A stretch of 42,553 nucleotides of DNA, taken from contig JAGVBT010000044.1 in assembly GCA_020059605.1 (NCBI GenBank), positions 1-42,553 on the forward strand, written 5' to 3'. Below the pieces are notes generated by a model, which made no database searches, was not told the DNA's origin, and saw only the letters and a program-made list of their open reading frames with translations. The stretch is from Deltaproteobacteria bacterium. GTDB lineage: Bacteria; Desulfobacterota; BSN033; UBA1163. This document shows, piece after piece, positions 32,383 through 39,829 of the stretch (positions are counted from its first letter, which is position 1; each line of letters starts with the position of its first letter). The position numbers and the translations under genes were made by a program.

Positions 32383-32927
32383 TCGGGATCATGCAGGTGC
32401 GCCTGAGCGGTTTCGGAGGCCAGGGGGTCGTTCTTGCCGGTCTCCTTCTGGGTCAGGCAGGCGTCTTCGATGGAAAATATATCTCCGGATCCAACTCTTA
32501 CGGCGCCCAGGCAAGGGGGTCGGGTTGTAAATCGGAGGTGGTCTTCTCCGACAGCCCGGTCGATTTCCCGCATCTGACCACCGCTGACATTCTTATTGCC
32601 ATGTCACAGGGAGCCTACGACATCTATTGCACAGATGTCAGAGAGGAATCCGGATTGATTCTCTACGATCAGGCCGTTGTGACTCCCAGAGAAGGTTTAA
32701 CGGTGAAACATATTGACCTTCCAGTGACCGAAGTCTCCGTCAGGCGATTGAAAAGCAAACAGGCGGCCAACATCGTCTACCTGGGAGCCCTCATCGAGTC
32801 GACCCGAATTGTCACGACCGGGTCCATACGCAAGGCCATCACCATGCATGTCGGCGAACGATTCCGTTCGCTCAACCTGAAGGCCCTTCGAGCAGGCATG
32901 GATCTGGGGAGGAAGGTCCATGGTTGA
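32379..32927 (+). CDS. korC: 2-oxoacid:ferredoxin oxidoreductase, gamma subunit (KorC-like)
   Basis: 182 residues, the pyruvate/2-ketoisovalerate gamma domain: MQVRLSGFGGQGVVLAG at the N-terminus, then SYGAQARGSGCKSEVVFS. The ATG at 32379 overlaps korB; an ATG four codons later is a possible true start. The stop lies inside the start of the next gene (8-base overlap), so korB, korC and the flavoprotein gene are translationally coupled. Confidence 0.93.
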   Translation: MIGIMQVRLSGFGGQGVVLAGLLLGQAGVFDGKYISGSNSYGAQARGSGCKSEVVFSDSPVDFPHLTTADILIAMSQGAYDIYCTDVREESGLILYDQAVVTPREGLTVKHIDLPVTEVSVRRLKSKQAANIVYLGALIESTRIVTTGSIRKAITMHVGERFRSLNLKALRAGMDLGRKVHG

Positions 32928-34302
32928 GGGAAGAACCCACCGTCCGGTCATCCATGCCGCGCAGTGCCAGAGTTGTGATGTCTGTATCAGGGGATGCCCC
33001 GCTGAGTTCATCCCTGAATATCGCCTGGAAGAAGAGAGCCTCCGGGGAACCCTCTACCGTGGAAAGATCCGGAAAAAGACAGTTCAAGGAAAGGTCCCTC
33101 TTCCTCCCTGCCAGGAAGCCTGCCCGATCCATCAAGATGCGCGGGGCTATGTAGCCCTGATTGCAAAAGGGAAATTCAAAGAAGCCCTCGAGCTGGTCCG
33201 GGAGGTCAATCCGCTGCCTGCGGTCTGCGGATTTATCTGCCATCATCCCTGCGAGGAGGCCTGCCTTCGGGAGGACGTGGATCAGCCGGTTTCCATCCGC
33301 CTCCTCAAACGGTTTGTCTCAGAGTACGATCGAAAAAGAGAGAAAACCAGTCGGAAACCAAAAGGGAAGAGACGTGAAAAAATCCTGGTGGTCGGCTCCG
33401 GTCCGGCGGGCCTGGCCTGCGCCAATGATCTGAGCCTTATGGGTTTCAGGGTGACGGTCTTCGAGGCCCTGCCCGTCCTTGGGGGAATGCTCATGGTCGG
33501 CATCCCTGAATTTCGGCTGCCCAGGGAGATCCTCCGGATGGAGATCGAGGGGATCAGGCAACTGGGTGTTGAGATGGAGACCCGTCATCCCTTCCGTTTC
33601 GATGGGAACGGCAAAATACTGAAACGATCCGGATTCGCCGCCATCTTTCTTTCGATGGGAGCCCACCGAAGTTTGAAACTGGGCGTGCCGGGCGAGTCCT
33701 TTAAAGGAGTCTTTCGGGGTGTTGAGTTCCTCAGGGAGATCAACTTCGGAAGAAAGGTGGAGTTGGGGAAGAAAGTGGCGGTCATCGGCGGCGGGAACGT
33801 GGCCATCGATGTTGCCCGCTCCGCCCTCCGTCTGGGTGCAAAGAAGGTTGACATTTATTACCGGAGATCGAAAAAAGAGATGCCTGCTATCCCTGAAGAA
33901 GTGGAGGAGGCTATCCGTGAGGGGGTGAACATTCATCTTCTCACAGCCCCGGCCAGGGTCGTTGGGAGAGGCGGAAAAGCGGTCGGCATGGAGTGCGTCC
34001 GGATGCGTCTAAGGGAATTTGATGAGAAGGGAAGGAGAAAGCCCATCTCGATTCAAGGCTCCAATTTCAAAGTGGAGGCCGAGACGATCATCTCGGCCGT
34101 TGGCCAGGGCGTGGATCAAAGGTCTTTAAAAGGACTGGAAAAGAACCCGGATGGAACGGTTCGTATCGATCCGGAAACCGGCGAGACAAGCATGAAGGGT
34201 GTTTTTGCAGGCGGCGATATGGTCACCGGACCGGGTTGGGCCATTGACGCCATCGCTGCCGGAAAGAGAGCCGCTGAAACCATTTCACGGTATCTCTCGT
34301 AA
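32920..34302 (+). CDS. GltD/NfnB-like iron-sulfur flavoprotein in the kor operon
   Basis: 460 residues. A half-ferredoxin motif C16-x2-C19-x2-C22-x3-CP leads. Next is the GltD-type Fe-S helical domain (CQEACP, CGFICHHPCEEAC), then FAD-binding VVGSGPAGLACANDL and NAD(P)-binding VIGGGNVAIDVARSALRLGA. The C-terminal FAD motif is GVFAGGDMVTGPGWAIDAI. GGGGAGG lies before the ATG. It overlaps korC by 8 bases, so it is likely a stable partner of the Kor complex. A known parallel is Azoarcus evansii 2-oxoglutarate:NADP+ oxidoreductase, where a flavin subunit passes electrons from the Kor core to NADP+. The same role is inferred here. Alternatively it exchanges electrons between ferredoxin and NAD(P)H, as NfnB does. 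Confidence 0.88.
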   Translation: MVEGRTHRPVIHAAQCQSCDVCIRGCPAEFIPEYRLEEESLRGTLYRGKIRKKTVQGKVPLPPCQEACPIHQDARGYVALIAKGKFKEALELVREVNPLPAVCGFICHHPCEEACLREDVDQPVSIRLLKRFVSEYDRKREKTSRKPKGKRREKILVVGSGPAGLACANDLSLMGFRVTVFEALPVLGGMLMVGIPEFRLPREILRMEIEGIRQLGVEMETRHPFRFDGNGKILKRSGFAAIFLSMGAHRSLKLGVPGESFKGVFRGVEFLREINFGRKVELGKKVAVIGGGNVAIDVARSALRLGAKKVDIYYRRSKKEMPAIPEEVEEAIREGVNIHLLTAPARVVGRGGKAVGMECVRMRLREFDEKGRRKPISIQGSNFKVEAETIISAVGQGVDQRSLKGLEKNPDGTVRIDPETGETSMKGVFAGGDMVTGPGWAIDAIAAGKRAAETISRYLS

Positions 34303-34307
34303 AGATA

Positions 34308-34407
34308 AAATTCTAAATCCGAAGCACGAAATCCGAAGTTCGAAACAATTTCAAATGACCAAAATTCAAATGTTCCAAACAAAAGAGTTTAGAGATTTCG
34401 AATTTTG
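34308..34407. repeat. AT-rich intergenic repeat family, copy 3
   Basis: About 100 bp made of AAATCCGAAGCACGAAATCC, GAAACAATTTCAAATGACC and AAATTCAAATGTTCCAAAC words shared with copies 1 and 2. It lies between the flavoprotein gene and korD. Confidence 0.6.
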
Positions 34408-34417
34408 AAGGTTGATG

Positions 34418-34738
34418 ATGACCAAAGAATGTAAGATAGACGTCGCATCGAAAACAAAGCGAAAGACCCTTTCGGTCAAGGTGAGAACGAAGAGTTTCTC
34501 TCCTGTTGAATGTGGTCTTGTACAAGAAGAGGCGATCGAAGAGGCGGGGCGTTGTCTGGGTCTGAGGGAATGTCAATACTGTGAGATCTGCGGCCTCCTT
34601 TGCCCGGATCTCTGCATCACCCGCGATGAAAAGACAGGAGAAGTCCTGATCGATCTTGATTACTGCAAAGGATGTGGGATCTGTGCCGCTGTCTGTCCGA
34701 AAGGAGCGATCGAGATGGTGCTGGAGGAAGGAAAATGA
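34418..34738 (+). CDS. korD: 2-oxoacid:ferredoxin oxidoreductase delta subunit (2x[4Fe-4S] ferredoxin)
   Basis: 106 residues from ATG 34418, chosen because GAAGG lies 6 bases upstream; TTG 34412 and ATG 34415 are the alternatives. Two cluster-binding sets are seen: CQYCEICGLLCPDLC and CKGCGICAAVCPKGA. An about 50-residue N-terminal extension precedes them. It carries electrons from the thiamine site to external ferredoxin or to the flavoprotein encoded upstream. Its stop overlaps pxpA by 4 bases. Confidence 0.9.
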   Translation: MTKECKIDVASKTKRKTLSVKVRTKSFSPVECGLVQEEAIEEAGRCLGLRECQYCEICGLLCPDLCITRDEKTGEVLIDLDYCKGCGICAAVCPKGAIEMVLEEGK

Positions 34739-35520
34739 GCAATAAAATGCAAATTGATCTAAACTCCGACGTAGGAGAAAGTTTCGGCGCCTATAAAATA
34801 GGACTCGATGAGGAGGTGATTCCCCATCTCACCTCTGCTAACATCGGCTGCGGATTTCACGGGGGGGATCCGTCCGTGATGAGGAAGACCGTCTCCCTGG
34901 CCAAACAATATGGCGTGGAGGTGGGGGCCCATCCGGGGTTTCCGGATCTCATCGGCTTCGGAAGAAGGAATATGGACGCGACGCCTGAAGAAATACAGGA
35001 CTATATCCTCTATCAGACAGGGGCCCTGCTGGCCTTTGCCGTCTCTCAGGGGCTTAGGCTTCAACATATGAAAGCCCATGGAGCCCTCTATAATATGGCT
35101 GTGGCCAATCCGAAGATCTGGGAGGCTATGGCGGAGGCTGTTTCAAAACTGGATAAGGAAATCATTCTTGTCGTCCTCGCATCTTCCAACAAAGCGTCCC
35201 TTCTTGAAATGGGAAAACGATACGGCATCCGAATCGCTTTCGAGGCCTTTCCCGACAGGGCCTACCGGAAGGATGGCTCCCTCGTTCCCCGGAGAGAAAA
35301 TGGAGCGGTCATCGAGGATCATGAGGTTGTTGCAAGAAGGGCGTTAAAGATGGCCCTGGAGGGAAAGGTGATCGCCATCGATGGAACGGAGATCGACCTC
35401 CGGCCGGATACGCTCTGTGTCCATGGCGATAATCCCGCTGCGGTTCGGATGGTCAAGAGGATTCGAGAAGAACTGAAAACGGCCGGCGTTAATGTGATTT
35501 CCATGAAATGGTTCGTTTGA
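34735..35520 (+). CDS. pxpA: 5-oxoprolinase subunit A (LamB/YcsF family)
   Basis: 261 residues from ATG 34735 (GGAGGAAA upstream; the ATGA overlaps korD). Family signature DLNSDVGESFGAYKIG at the start, then SANIGCGFHGGDP and VGAHPGFPDLIGFGRR. PxpABC cleaves 5-oxoproline (pyroglutamate) to glutamate with ATP. The B and C subunits are encoded at 39830 and 40667, in the same direction, beyond an accessory insertion. Coupling to the kor genes suggests glutamate released here is deaminated and oxidised through the Kor complex. Confidence 0.92.
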   Translation: MSNKMQIDLNSDVGESFGAYKIGLDEEVIPHLTSANIGCGFHGGDPSVMRKTVSLAKQYGVEVGAHPGFPDLIGFGRRNMDATPEEIQDYILYQTGALLAFAVSQGLRLQHMKAHGALYNMAVANPKIWEAMAEAVSKLDKEIILVVLASSNKASLLEMGKRYGIRIAFEAFPDRAYRKDGSLVPRRENGAVIEDHEVVARRALKMALEGKVIAIDGTEIDLRPDTLCVHGDNPAAVRMVKRIREELKTAGVNVISMKWFV

Positions 35521-35537
35521 TCGCCCAGGGCGGCATC

Positions 35538-36308
35538 TCACAAACCATACCTTTGATTGAACCTGTCTACAACACCGAGCAAATCTTCCGGCAAAATCTC
35601 CCGTACCCGACCGACAATAGCTAAAGGGATCGATTTGTAGAAGGCCTGTGCTATTCCCCCTGCGATGCATGCCAGGGTATCGCTATCTCCCCCGAGAGAG
35701 ATTGCCTTGCGCACTGCATCTTCATAATCCGCCGAATCCAGGAAGGCAATGATGGCTTCCGGCACCGAACCCTGACACGAAACATCAAAGCGGTAGGTGG
35801 GTCTGATTTCATCCACACGGCGTTTCAGGTGGTATCCGAAACGGCTGCTTATCTCTTCCCGGATGGTTTCCTTACTTTGGCCTTGCCTTGCGAGGAAAAC
35901 TGCCAGTGCCGCAGCTTCTGCCCCTTTCATTCCTTCAGGATGATTGTGGGAGACTTCGGCGCTCCGTCTTGCCTCAATCAGAACTTTACCTGCATCATCG
36001 AAAGCAAAACCGACCGGGCTCACCCGCATCGCTGAACCGTTCCCCCAGCTATTGTAAGGCCGGACATCGGGCTCAAAGATCCACTCGATGAAAGCCCCCC
36101 CATAACCCGCATTGGGGTACCTCCGCCCGAAGGCTTTGAGAGATGCCGCATAGTCGGTTTGCTCCAGAATGGCATGAGCAATGGCCACGGTCATGACCGT
36201 GTCATCGGTAAACCTGCAATGCCGCTGAAATAGAGAAAATTCTGTCGTCTTGATGGGACGATGTTCGTAAACAGACCCTATAACATCGCCTGCGATCGCC
36301 CCCAGCAT
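35538..36308 (-). CDS. ADP-ribosylglycohydrolase family protein
   Basis: 256 residues. The DraG/ARH fold is recognised from metal-binding FTDDTVMTVAIA near the N-terminus and GGDSDTLACIAGGIAQA near the C-terminus, with SWGNGSAMRVSPVG between. It removes ADP-ribose from proteins or nucleic acids; in some bacteria it resets nitrogenase reductase, and in others it is a defence or toxin-immunity factor. No nitrogenase gene or ADP-ribosyltransferase is nearby. AGGAGGGCAG precedes the ATG. It follows the ParE-type toxin gene by 45 bases on the same strand within the island, so co-transcription is possible. Confidence 0.88.
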   Translation of the reverse strand: MLGAIAGDVIGSVYEHRPIKTTEFSLFQRHCRFTDDTVMTVAIAHAILEQTDYAASLKAFGRRYPNAGYGGAFIEWIFEPDVRPYNSWGNGSAMRVSPVGFAFDDAGKVLIEARRSAEVSHNHPEGMKGAEAAALAVFLARQGQSKETIREEISSRFGYHLKRRVDEIRPTYRFDVSCQGSVPEAIIAFLDSADYEDAVRKAISLGGDSDTLACIAGGIAQAFYKSIPLAIVGRVREILPEDLLGVVDRFNQRYGL

Positions 36309-36353
36309 TCTGCCCTCCTGTACTTAAAAATCAATCTAATCCGGTATGTTGCA

Positions 36354-36680
36354 TTACGCGTCTAACAATCGCCGCTGCAGCAGCGACTGCATGTCACGAC
36401 GGCCATCAACAATCAGCAGAACGTAGACGTTCTTATCCATGACTCGGTAAATGATGCGGTAAGGTTTGAAGAAAATCTCGCGGTATTCACGAATCCCTAA
36501 CGCCAGCAGTTCTTTAGGATAGGCGCCCCGCTCGGGGAATTCGGACAGCCTGGAGAAGGCTTTCTCGATCTGCTCCAAAACGTAGTCCGCTTTTGGTGGC
36601 GCATCGTGCACAGCGATGTAATCATAGATCTCGTCGAGATCACGTGTTGCATCATTGGTCAGCAAAACCGCGAACGGCAT
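36354..36680 (-). CDS. ParE/RelE-type toxin
   Basis: 108 residues. The ParE/RelE fold is seen from TNDATRDLDEIYDYIAVHD, the LSEFPERGAYPKEL turn and IYRVMDKNVYVLLIVDGRRDMQSLL near the C-terminus. Such toxins poison gyrase or cleave mRNA; which one applies is not clear from sequence. The ATG shares one base with the antitoxin stop (TGATG), the usual arrangement. Confidence 0.88.
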   Translation of the reverse strand: MPFAVLLTNDATRDLDEIYDYIAVHDAPPKADYVLEQIEKAFSRLSEFPERGAYPKELLALGIREYREIFFKPYRIIYRVMDKNVYVLLIVDGRRDMQSLLQRRLLDA

Positions 36681-36955
36681 CAGTGAGCCTCCTGCCGTTT
36701 GCGCAGACGTCTAATGACATCCTCAGCGGGCAGGACCTTGCCTTCCTCAATCTGATGCATCCCGAGGGCCAGGATTTTCAGGAGAGCCATTGTTTCCTGA
36801 GTTTGCTCGTAGCTCTCGATATCCTGGATGACCACCTTGGCTTCGCCATTCTGGGTGATGACCAGCGGCTCCTGCTGCTCGCCCAGCTTTCTTACGATTT
36901 CGGCGGCATGGGCCTTCAGGTAACTGATGGACTTGATCTGTCTGGACAGTTTCAT
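36680..36955 (-). CDS. Phd/YefM-type antitoxin
   Basis: 91 residues from ATG 36955, with GGAGG 7 bases upstream. An open frame extends to 37048 but enters the end of the neighbouring transposon, so the longer form is rejected. The N-terminal DNA-binding half has IKSISYLKAHAAEIVRKL and PLVITQNGEAKVVIQD, the classic Phd/YefM motif; the C-terminal helix would wrap the toxin. A short inverted repeat GACTATATTCAGTC upstream (about 36981-36994) may be its operator. Confidence 0.9.
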   Translation of the reverse strand: MKLSRQIKSISYLKAHAAEIVRKLGEQQEPLVITQNGEAKVVIQDIESYEQTQETMALLKILALGMHQIEEGKVLPAEDVIRRLRKRQEAH

Positions 36956-37017
36956 GAGGGCGCCTCCATTTCTTGAATATGACTGAATATAGTCCATAAA
37001 CAGGTCAACTGCCAATG

Positions 37018-38098
37018 AGACCAAGGGGACGTAGTTGAAAAGTATCACTTATTTTCCACCATCTCGATTTTCTCAATGGCTTTGGCAATCGCCGAAGTGC
37101 ATACCCCCAGTTGCCTGGCGATCTCAGCCTGCGAAACCCCAAACTCATGACTCAAATAGTGCGAAATCTTTGCCCGTACCCTGGAATATTTCCTCGTCCG
37201 TACTCCCATCCTCATGTCCTGTTCCGCTACCCCTTCTTTTCGGCATATCTCCTTAATTGCATTCTCAATCGATGTCTTCAGTCCACTATCCCGAAGATAT
37301 CTCCTGACATTTTTCTCCGCTTCCCTTATAATCTCGGCGACAAAGTCCCCACTCCCTAGAATCCGGTCATCATGTTCAATCCTCTCCGGAGAACCGATTA
37401 AAGGTAAGACCTGCGACCACCCGCCTAAACTCCGTATCAATCCTCCCCCGACTAACTCCGGCCGCCGGCCTTGATCTTTCCCGTCTTCCATAAACTTCCG
37501 GTAGGCGCGAATGGCTTTCCACTCCTTCTCATGAAACTGTTCAAGCACATAGTCTCTCTCCTGCCAATCGTTTTTCTCTTCTCCCATTATTACCCTATGT
37601 CCGCTCCAGGGATACTGATCCAACTCCTCCATACTCTTTACCTGCCCTGCTCTCAGGGGATTCAAATGAATATAGCGCACCAATTCCAATAAGTAAGCCC
37701 CTTCTTCACATACAATTGATTTGTACCGGTTTTGAAAAAGATGGCCGTTTCTCCGGTGTCTCCGGTTGTATCTCAGAGCATATCCGGTCAAGAGACGACG
37801 CATGAATCTGGAGATGCCGGGGGGACCGCTAAAAAGCAAGAGATGAACGTGATTTTTCATTAATGCCCAGGCAAGAATCCGGGTTCCTGTTTCTTGCGCC
37901 AAGATCCCAACCCTGGAAACAAAATCGTGCCGGTCTTGATCATCGTCAAATGTCGGAGACCGCTCAATCCCACGGATCATCACATGATGGAGCGTCCCCG
38001 GAGCATCCAACCTCGCTTGTCGTGGCATAATGATGATTCCTTACCATGTCTTACCATCTCTTGTAAAGTGTCATTTTTCAACTACGTCCCTCAGGTCT
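37018..38098. mobile_element. REP-transposase element with 33-bp inverted ends
   Basis: The left end (37018-37050) and the right end (38066-38098) are inverted copies: AGACC-x3-GGGACGTAGTTGAAAA, then a less exact TATCACTT/TGACACTT. The only gene inside is the Y1-type transposase. The right end falls exactly on the stop codon of a shortened YafQ-like toxin, so insertion there cut that gene. No clear target duplication was seen. Confidence 0.75.
37045..38028 (-). CDS. REP-associated tyrosine transposase (Y1/IS200-like)
   Basis: 327 residues. The N-terminal Y1 HUH domain begins MPRQARLDAPGTLHHVMIRG and has the metal-binding ALMKNHVHLLL. The helix holding the nucleophile region reads LVRYIHLNPLRAG. 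A C-terminal extension (about 240-327) ends in a helix-turn-helix (VSQAEIARQLGVCTSAIAKAIEKIE) that could recognise the hairpin ends. It appears full-length, and it lies within inverted repeats that match on both sides, so it may still be mobile. Confidence 0.93.
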   Translation of the reverse strand: MPRQARLDAPGTLHHVMIRGIERSPTFDDDQDRHDFVSRVGILAQETGTRILAWALMKNHVHLLLFSGPPGISRFMRRLLTGYALRYNRRHRRNGHLFQNRYKSIVCEEGAYLLELVRYIHLNPLRAGQVKSMEELDQYPWSGHRVIMGEEKNDWQERDYVLEQFHEKEWKAIRAYRKFMEDGKDQGRRPELVGGGLIRSLGGWSQVLPLIGSPERIEHDDRILGSGDFVAEIIREAEKNVRRYLRDSGLKTSIENAIKEICRKEGVAEQDMRMGVRTRKYSRVRAKISHYLSHEFGVSQAEIARQLGVCTSAIAKAIEKIEMVENK

Positions 38099-38303
38099 AA
38101 ATCAAGATCCAGTCGGCTTCAATGTGGCAATCGCGTGATGGCTGCCACGGTCCCGTGAGCGGATGGTCTCTGTAGGTTGATGGAAGCGGGGTGTCCTCAG
38201 CTAAAAGCTTGACAATTCCCCGGAGTTTCTCCAGATTCTTTCCTCGTTTCCGCATGCGTTTGACATCCCGGGAAAACTGCCTGGTCTGGGAGACCTTCTT
38301 CAT
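38097..38303 (-). pseudogene. YafQ-like toxin truncated by the transposon
   Basis: 68 residues remain of an about 90-residue YafQ/RelE toxin: FSRDVKRMRKRGKNLEKL, PSTYRDHPLTGPW and CHIEADWILI, then a TAG whose bases lie at the end of the inverted repeat. The normal family continues for about 20 residues, including the last catalytic His and the HSDLF-like tail; none of that is encoded beyond the element. The toxin is probably inactive. The ATG at 38303 overlaps the antitoxin stop by 4 bases (ATGA). Confidence 0.8.
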
Positions 38304-38557
38304 TTCTCCCAATCCTTGAACATTGCCTCTAACGACTCGAACTCCTGGATGTCTTCGGCCCGGCGGCTCTTCTCAAGGGTGGAGGCAGTAAGTTTGTTCG
38401 GAATCGCAACAGAGAAAGGGAGACCACCACGAAGAGATATTTGTCTGTAGAAAATACGGATAGCCTCCGTTGGAGTAAGGCCAAGTTTCCGAAGGACCCC
38501 TTCTGCCTTTTGCTTTGTTTGCGGTTCAATCCGTGCATGCACGACTGAGGTTTTCAT
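38300..38557 (-). CDS. RelB/DinJ-type antitoxin
   Basis: 85 residues. N-terminal ribbon-helix-helix: VVHARIEPQTKQKAEGVLRKLGLTPTEAIRIFYRQI, typical of DinJ, then the toxin-binding tail. It appears intact even though its toxin is shortened, so it may now act only as a DNA-binding protein. The 13-bp palindrome upstream (38564-38576) is the likely operator. Confidence 0.9.
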   Translation of the reverse strand: MKTSVVHARIEPQTKQKAEGVLRKLGLTPTEAIRIFYRQISLRGGLPFSVAIPNKLTASTLEKSRRAEDIQEFESLEAMFKDWEK

Positions 38558-38563
38558 AATTTC

Positions 38564-38576
38564 AATGTATTACATT
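38564..38576. promoter_or_regulatory. Probable operator of the DinJ/YafQ-like module
   Basis: AATGTATTACATT is a perfect 13-bp palindrome 7 bases upstream of the antitoxin ATG, where RelB/DinJ proteins usually bind to repress their own operon. Confidence 0.5.
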
Positions 38577-38712
38577 CGCAACACAGATGCAAGATGTTTT
38601 TTTATTTCTGTTTTCTCACTTTCGTCCAACGGAAAGTTCAGTTGTGTCATGTCCTATCGGCATCAACTGGAACGACAGGTTGGGCAACACTTTTCTGCTC
38701 TTCATCTTTATC

Positions 38713-39243
38713 TCATGTCTCTTGTGACCCCGTTACTCTCTCTCGAATCACCTTACAGCGAGATAGCAGGAGCAGAAAGAAGCAGAGGGAATAGAATACG
38801 GCAAAGGATGTGTGCATGGGGATGTTCCAAGAAACAAAGAACTGCCTCACAGCCTCATCAGCCACACCCCTAGCCACTGCCTCTTCTGCATCCGAAAAAC
38901 CGGAAGAAAAGAATACACAACCCACCCAGAATGAGGATAGTCCGGCTATGAGAGCGATAATCCTGTTCTTCTTAATAATGAAACAGAATATGGTCCAGAT
39001 GATGCCAATAACGAGAGAGACCCAAAGGAAGAGATTATAGTGAACATTGGCATGTGTCGCTTCTCTGAACACTGAAAAAGTATCAGTGAAAACCCGGTAG
39101 TTTCCAGATTCGATCAGCCATGTAAAGTAACGTCCCAGCATGACACTATGAGAAGTTAAAAAACCGGACAGGACTCCCGTCAACATGGTGATGGCAAACC
39201 AAAGAACCAGATGGATCCGACGAAAGATTTCCCTATCAGCCAT
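38713..39243 (-). CDS. Four-helix membrane protein of unknown function
   Basis: 176 residues. Four predicted transmembrane helices: LVLWFAITMLTGVLSGFL, YNLFLWVSLVIGIIWTIFCFI, IIALIAGLSSFWVGCVFF and TSFAVFYSLCFFLLLL. His/Asn-containing segments (THANVHYN, NIPMHTSF) face the membrane and could bind a ligand. I do not recognise the family; the layout resembles small DUF1772-like proteins only loosely. It lies in the accessory island between a TA module and a recombinase remnant. Confidence 0.6.
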   Translation of the reverse strand: MADREIFRRIHLVLWFAITMLTGVLSGFLTSHSVMLGRYFTWLIESGNYRVFTDTFSVFREATHANVHYNLFLWVSLVIGIIWTIFCFIIKKNRIIALIAGLSSFWVGCVFFSSGFSDAEEAVARGVADEAVRQFFVSWNIPMHTSFAVFYSLCFFLLLLSRCKVIRERVTGSQET

Positions 39244-39325
39244 AGCGTGTCTCCTTTCTTATGACTCCTGCATTTTCACATCCTGTCTATCAAGTTTTGA
39301 TAGCCGATTCTGACCCAACAGATAG

Positions 39326-39365
39326 TAGACGGAATTATTATATTGTGATATGATAATTCCGTCTA
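39326..39365. repeat. 40-bp near-perfect palindrome next to the recombinase remnant
   Basis: 13-bp arms TAGACGGAATTAT and ATAATTCCGTCTA are followed inward by one G-T wobble, ATAT/ATAT and a TGTG loop. It lies 62 bases before the recombinase fragment, between divergent genes. Possible roles are a folded recombination site of the kind used by integron-type recombinases, a REP-type repeat, or a bidirectional operator. Confidence 0.7.
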
Positions 39366-39427
39366 TCGTTACATGTTGAATTCTTGGTTAACCTATAAAC
39401 ATTTAAAGGATTCTGGGTATAAAAATC

Positions 39428-39716
39428 ATGAATTCCCATAATTCCAAAGAGTGCGAGCGTTTTTGGGATGCCTACCGGGGGTGCACGGAGGAGAACGGGG
39501 TACGACCGGACCGTTCGCCCTTCTATGTCAAGTGGGCGAAGGACTTTGATGGTTTTTTTAAAGATAAATCCTTGAAAGACAGATCCGGAAAGGATATTGA
39601 AGCCTTTCTGTCCGACCTGAGGAGAAACCGAGGCGACGGTGCAGGAACTATTGGGACATGCCAATGTCGTTACCGCCATGATCTATACCCATGTACTGAA
39701 TAAGCGACGGAAATAA
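39428..39716 (+). pseudogene. Internally deleted integron-type tyrosine recombinase
   Basis: The first part (39428 to about 39630) encodes an N-terminal core-binding segment: FWDAYRGCTEENGVRPDRSPFYVKWAKDFDGFF. In another frame, 39633-39716 encodes [27 protein letters not shown], the family C-terminus with the nucleophilic Tyr in MIYTHVLN. The whole catalytic middle (about 200 residues with the Arg and His residues) is missing, so it is inactive. It indicates that a recombinase once acted at this island. Confidence 0.8.
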
Positions 39717-39829
39717 TTTATCAAAAAAAGGATAGGAGTGTCAAGACCTTTAAAGAGGGGCATTCCGTTTTCAGCCTCCATTCAAGGATGGACTGATTCA
39801 TATTCGGATTTCGGGTTCTCTCGCTGCTT

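Noticed and set aside
36956..37048. N-terminal extension of the Phd/YefM antitoxin
   Set aside because: It runs into the inverted end of the transposon; ATG 36955 has a good ribosome-binding site and gives the family length.
39338..39679. 113-codon minus-strand frame over the recombinase remnant
   Set aside because: The plus strand carries recognisable recombinase segments here; the minus frame covers the palindrome and has no recognisable features.
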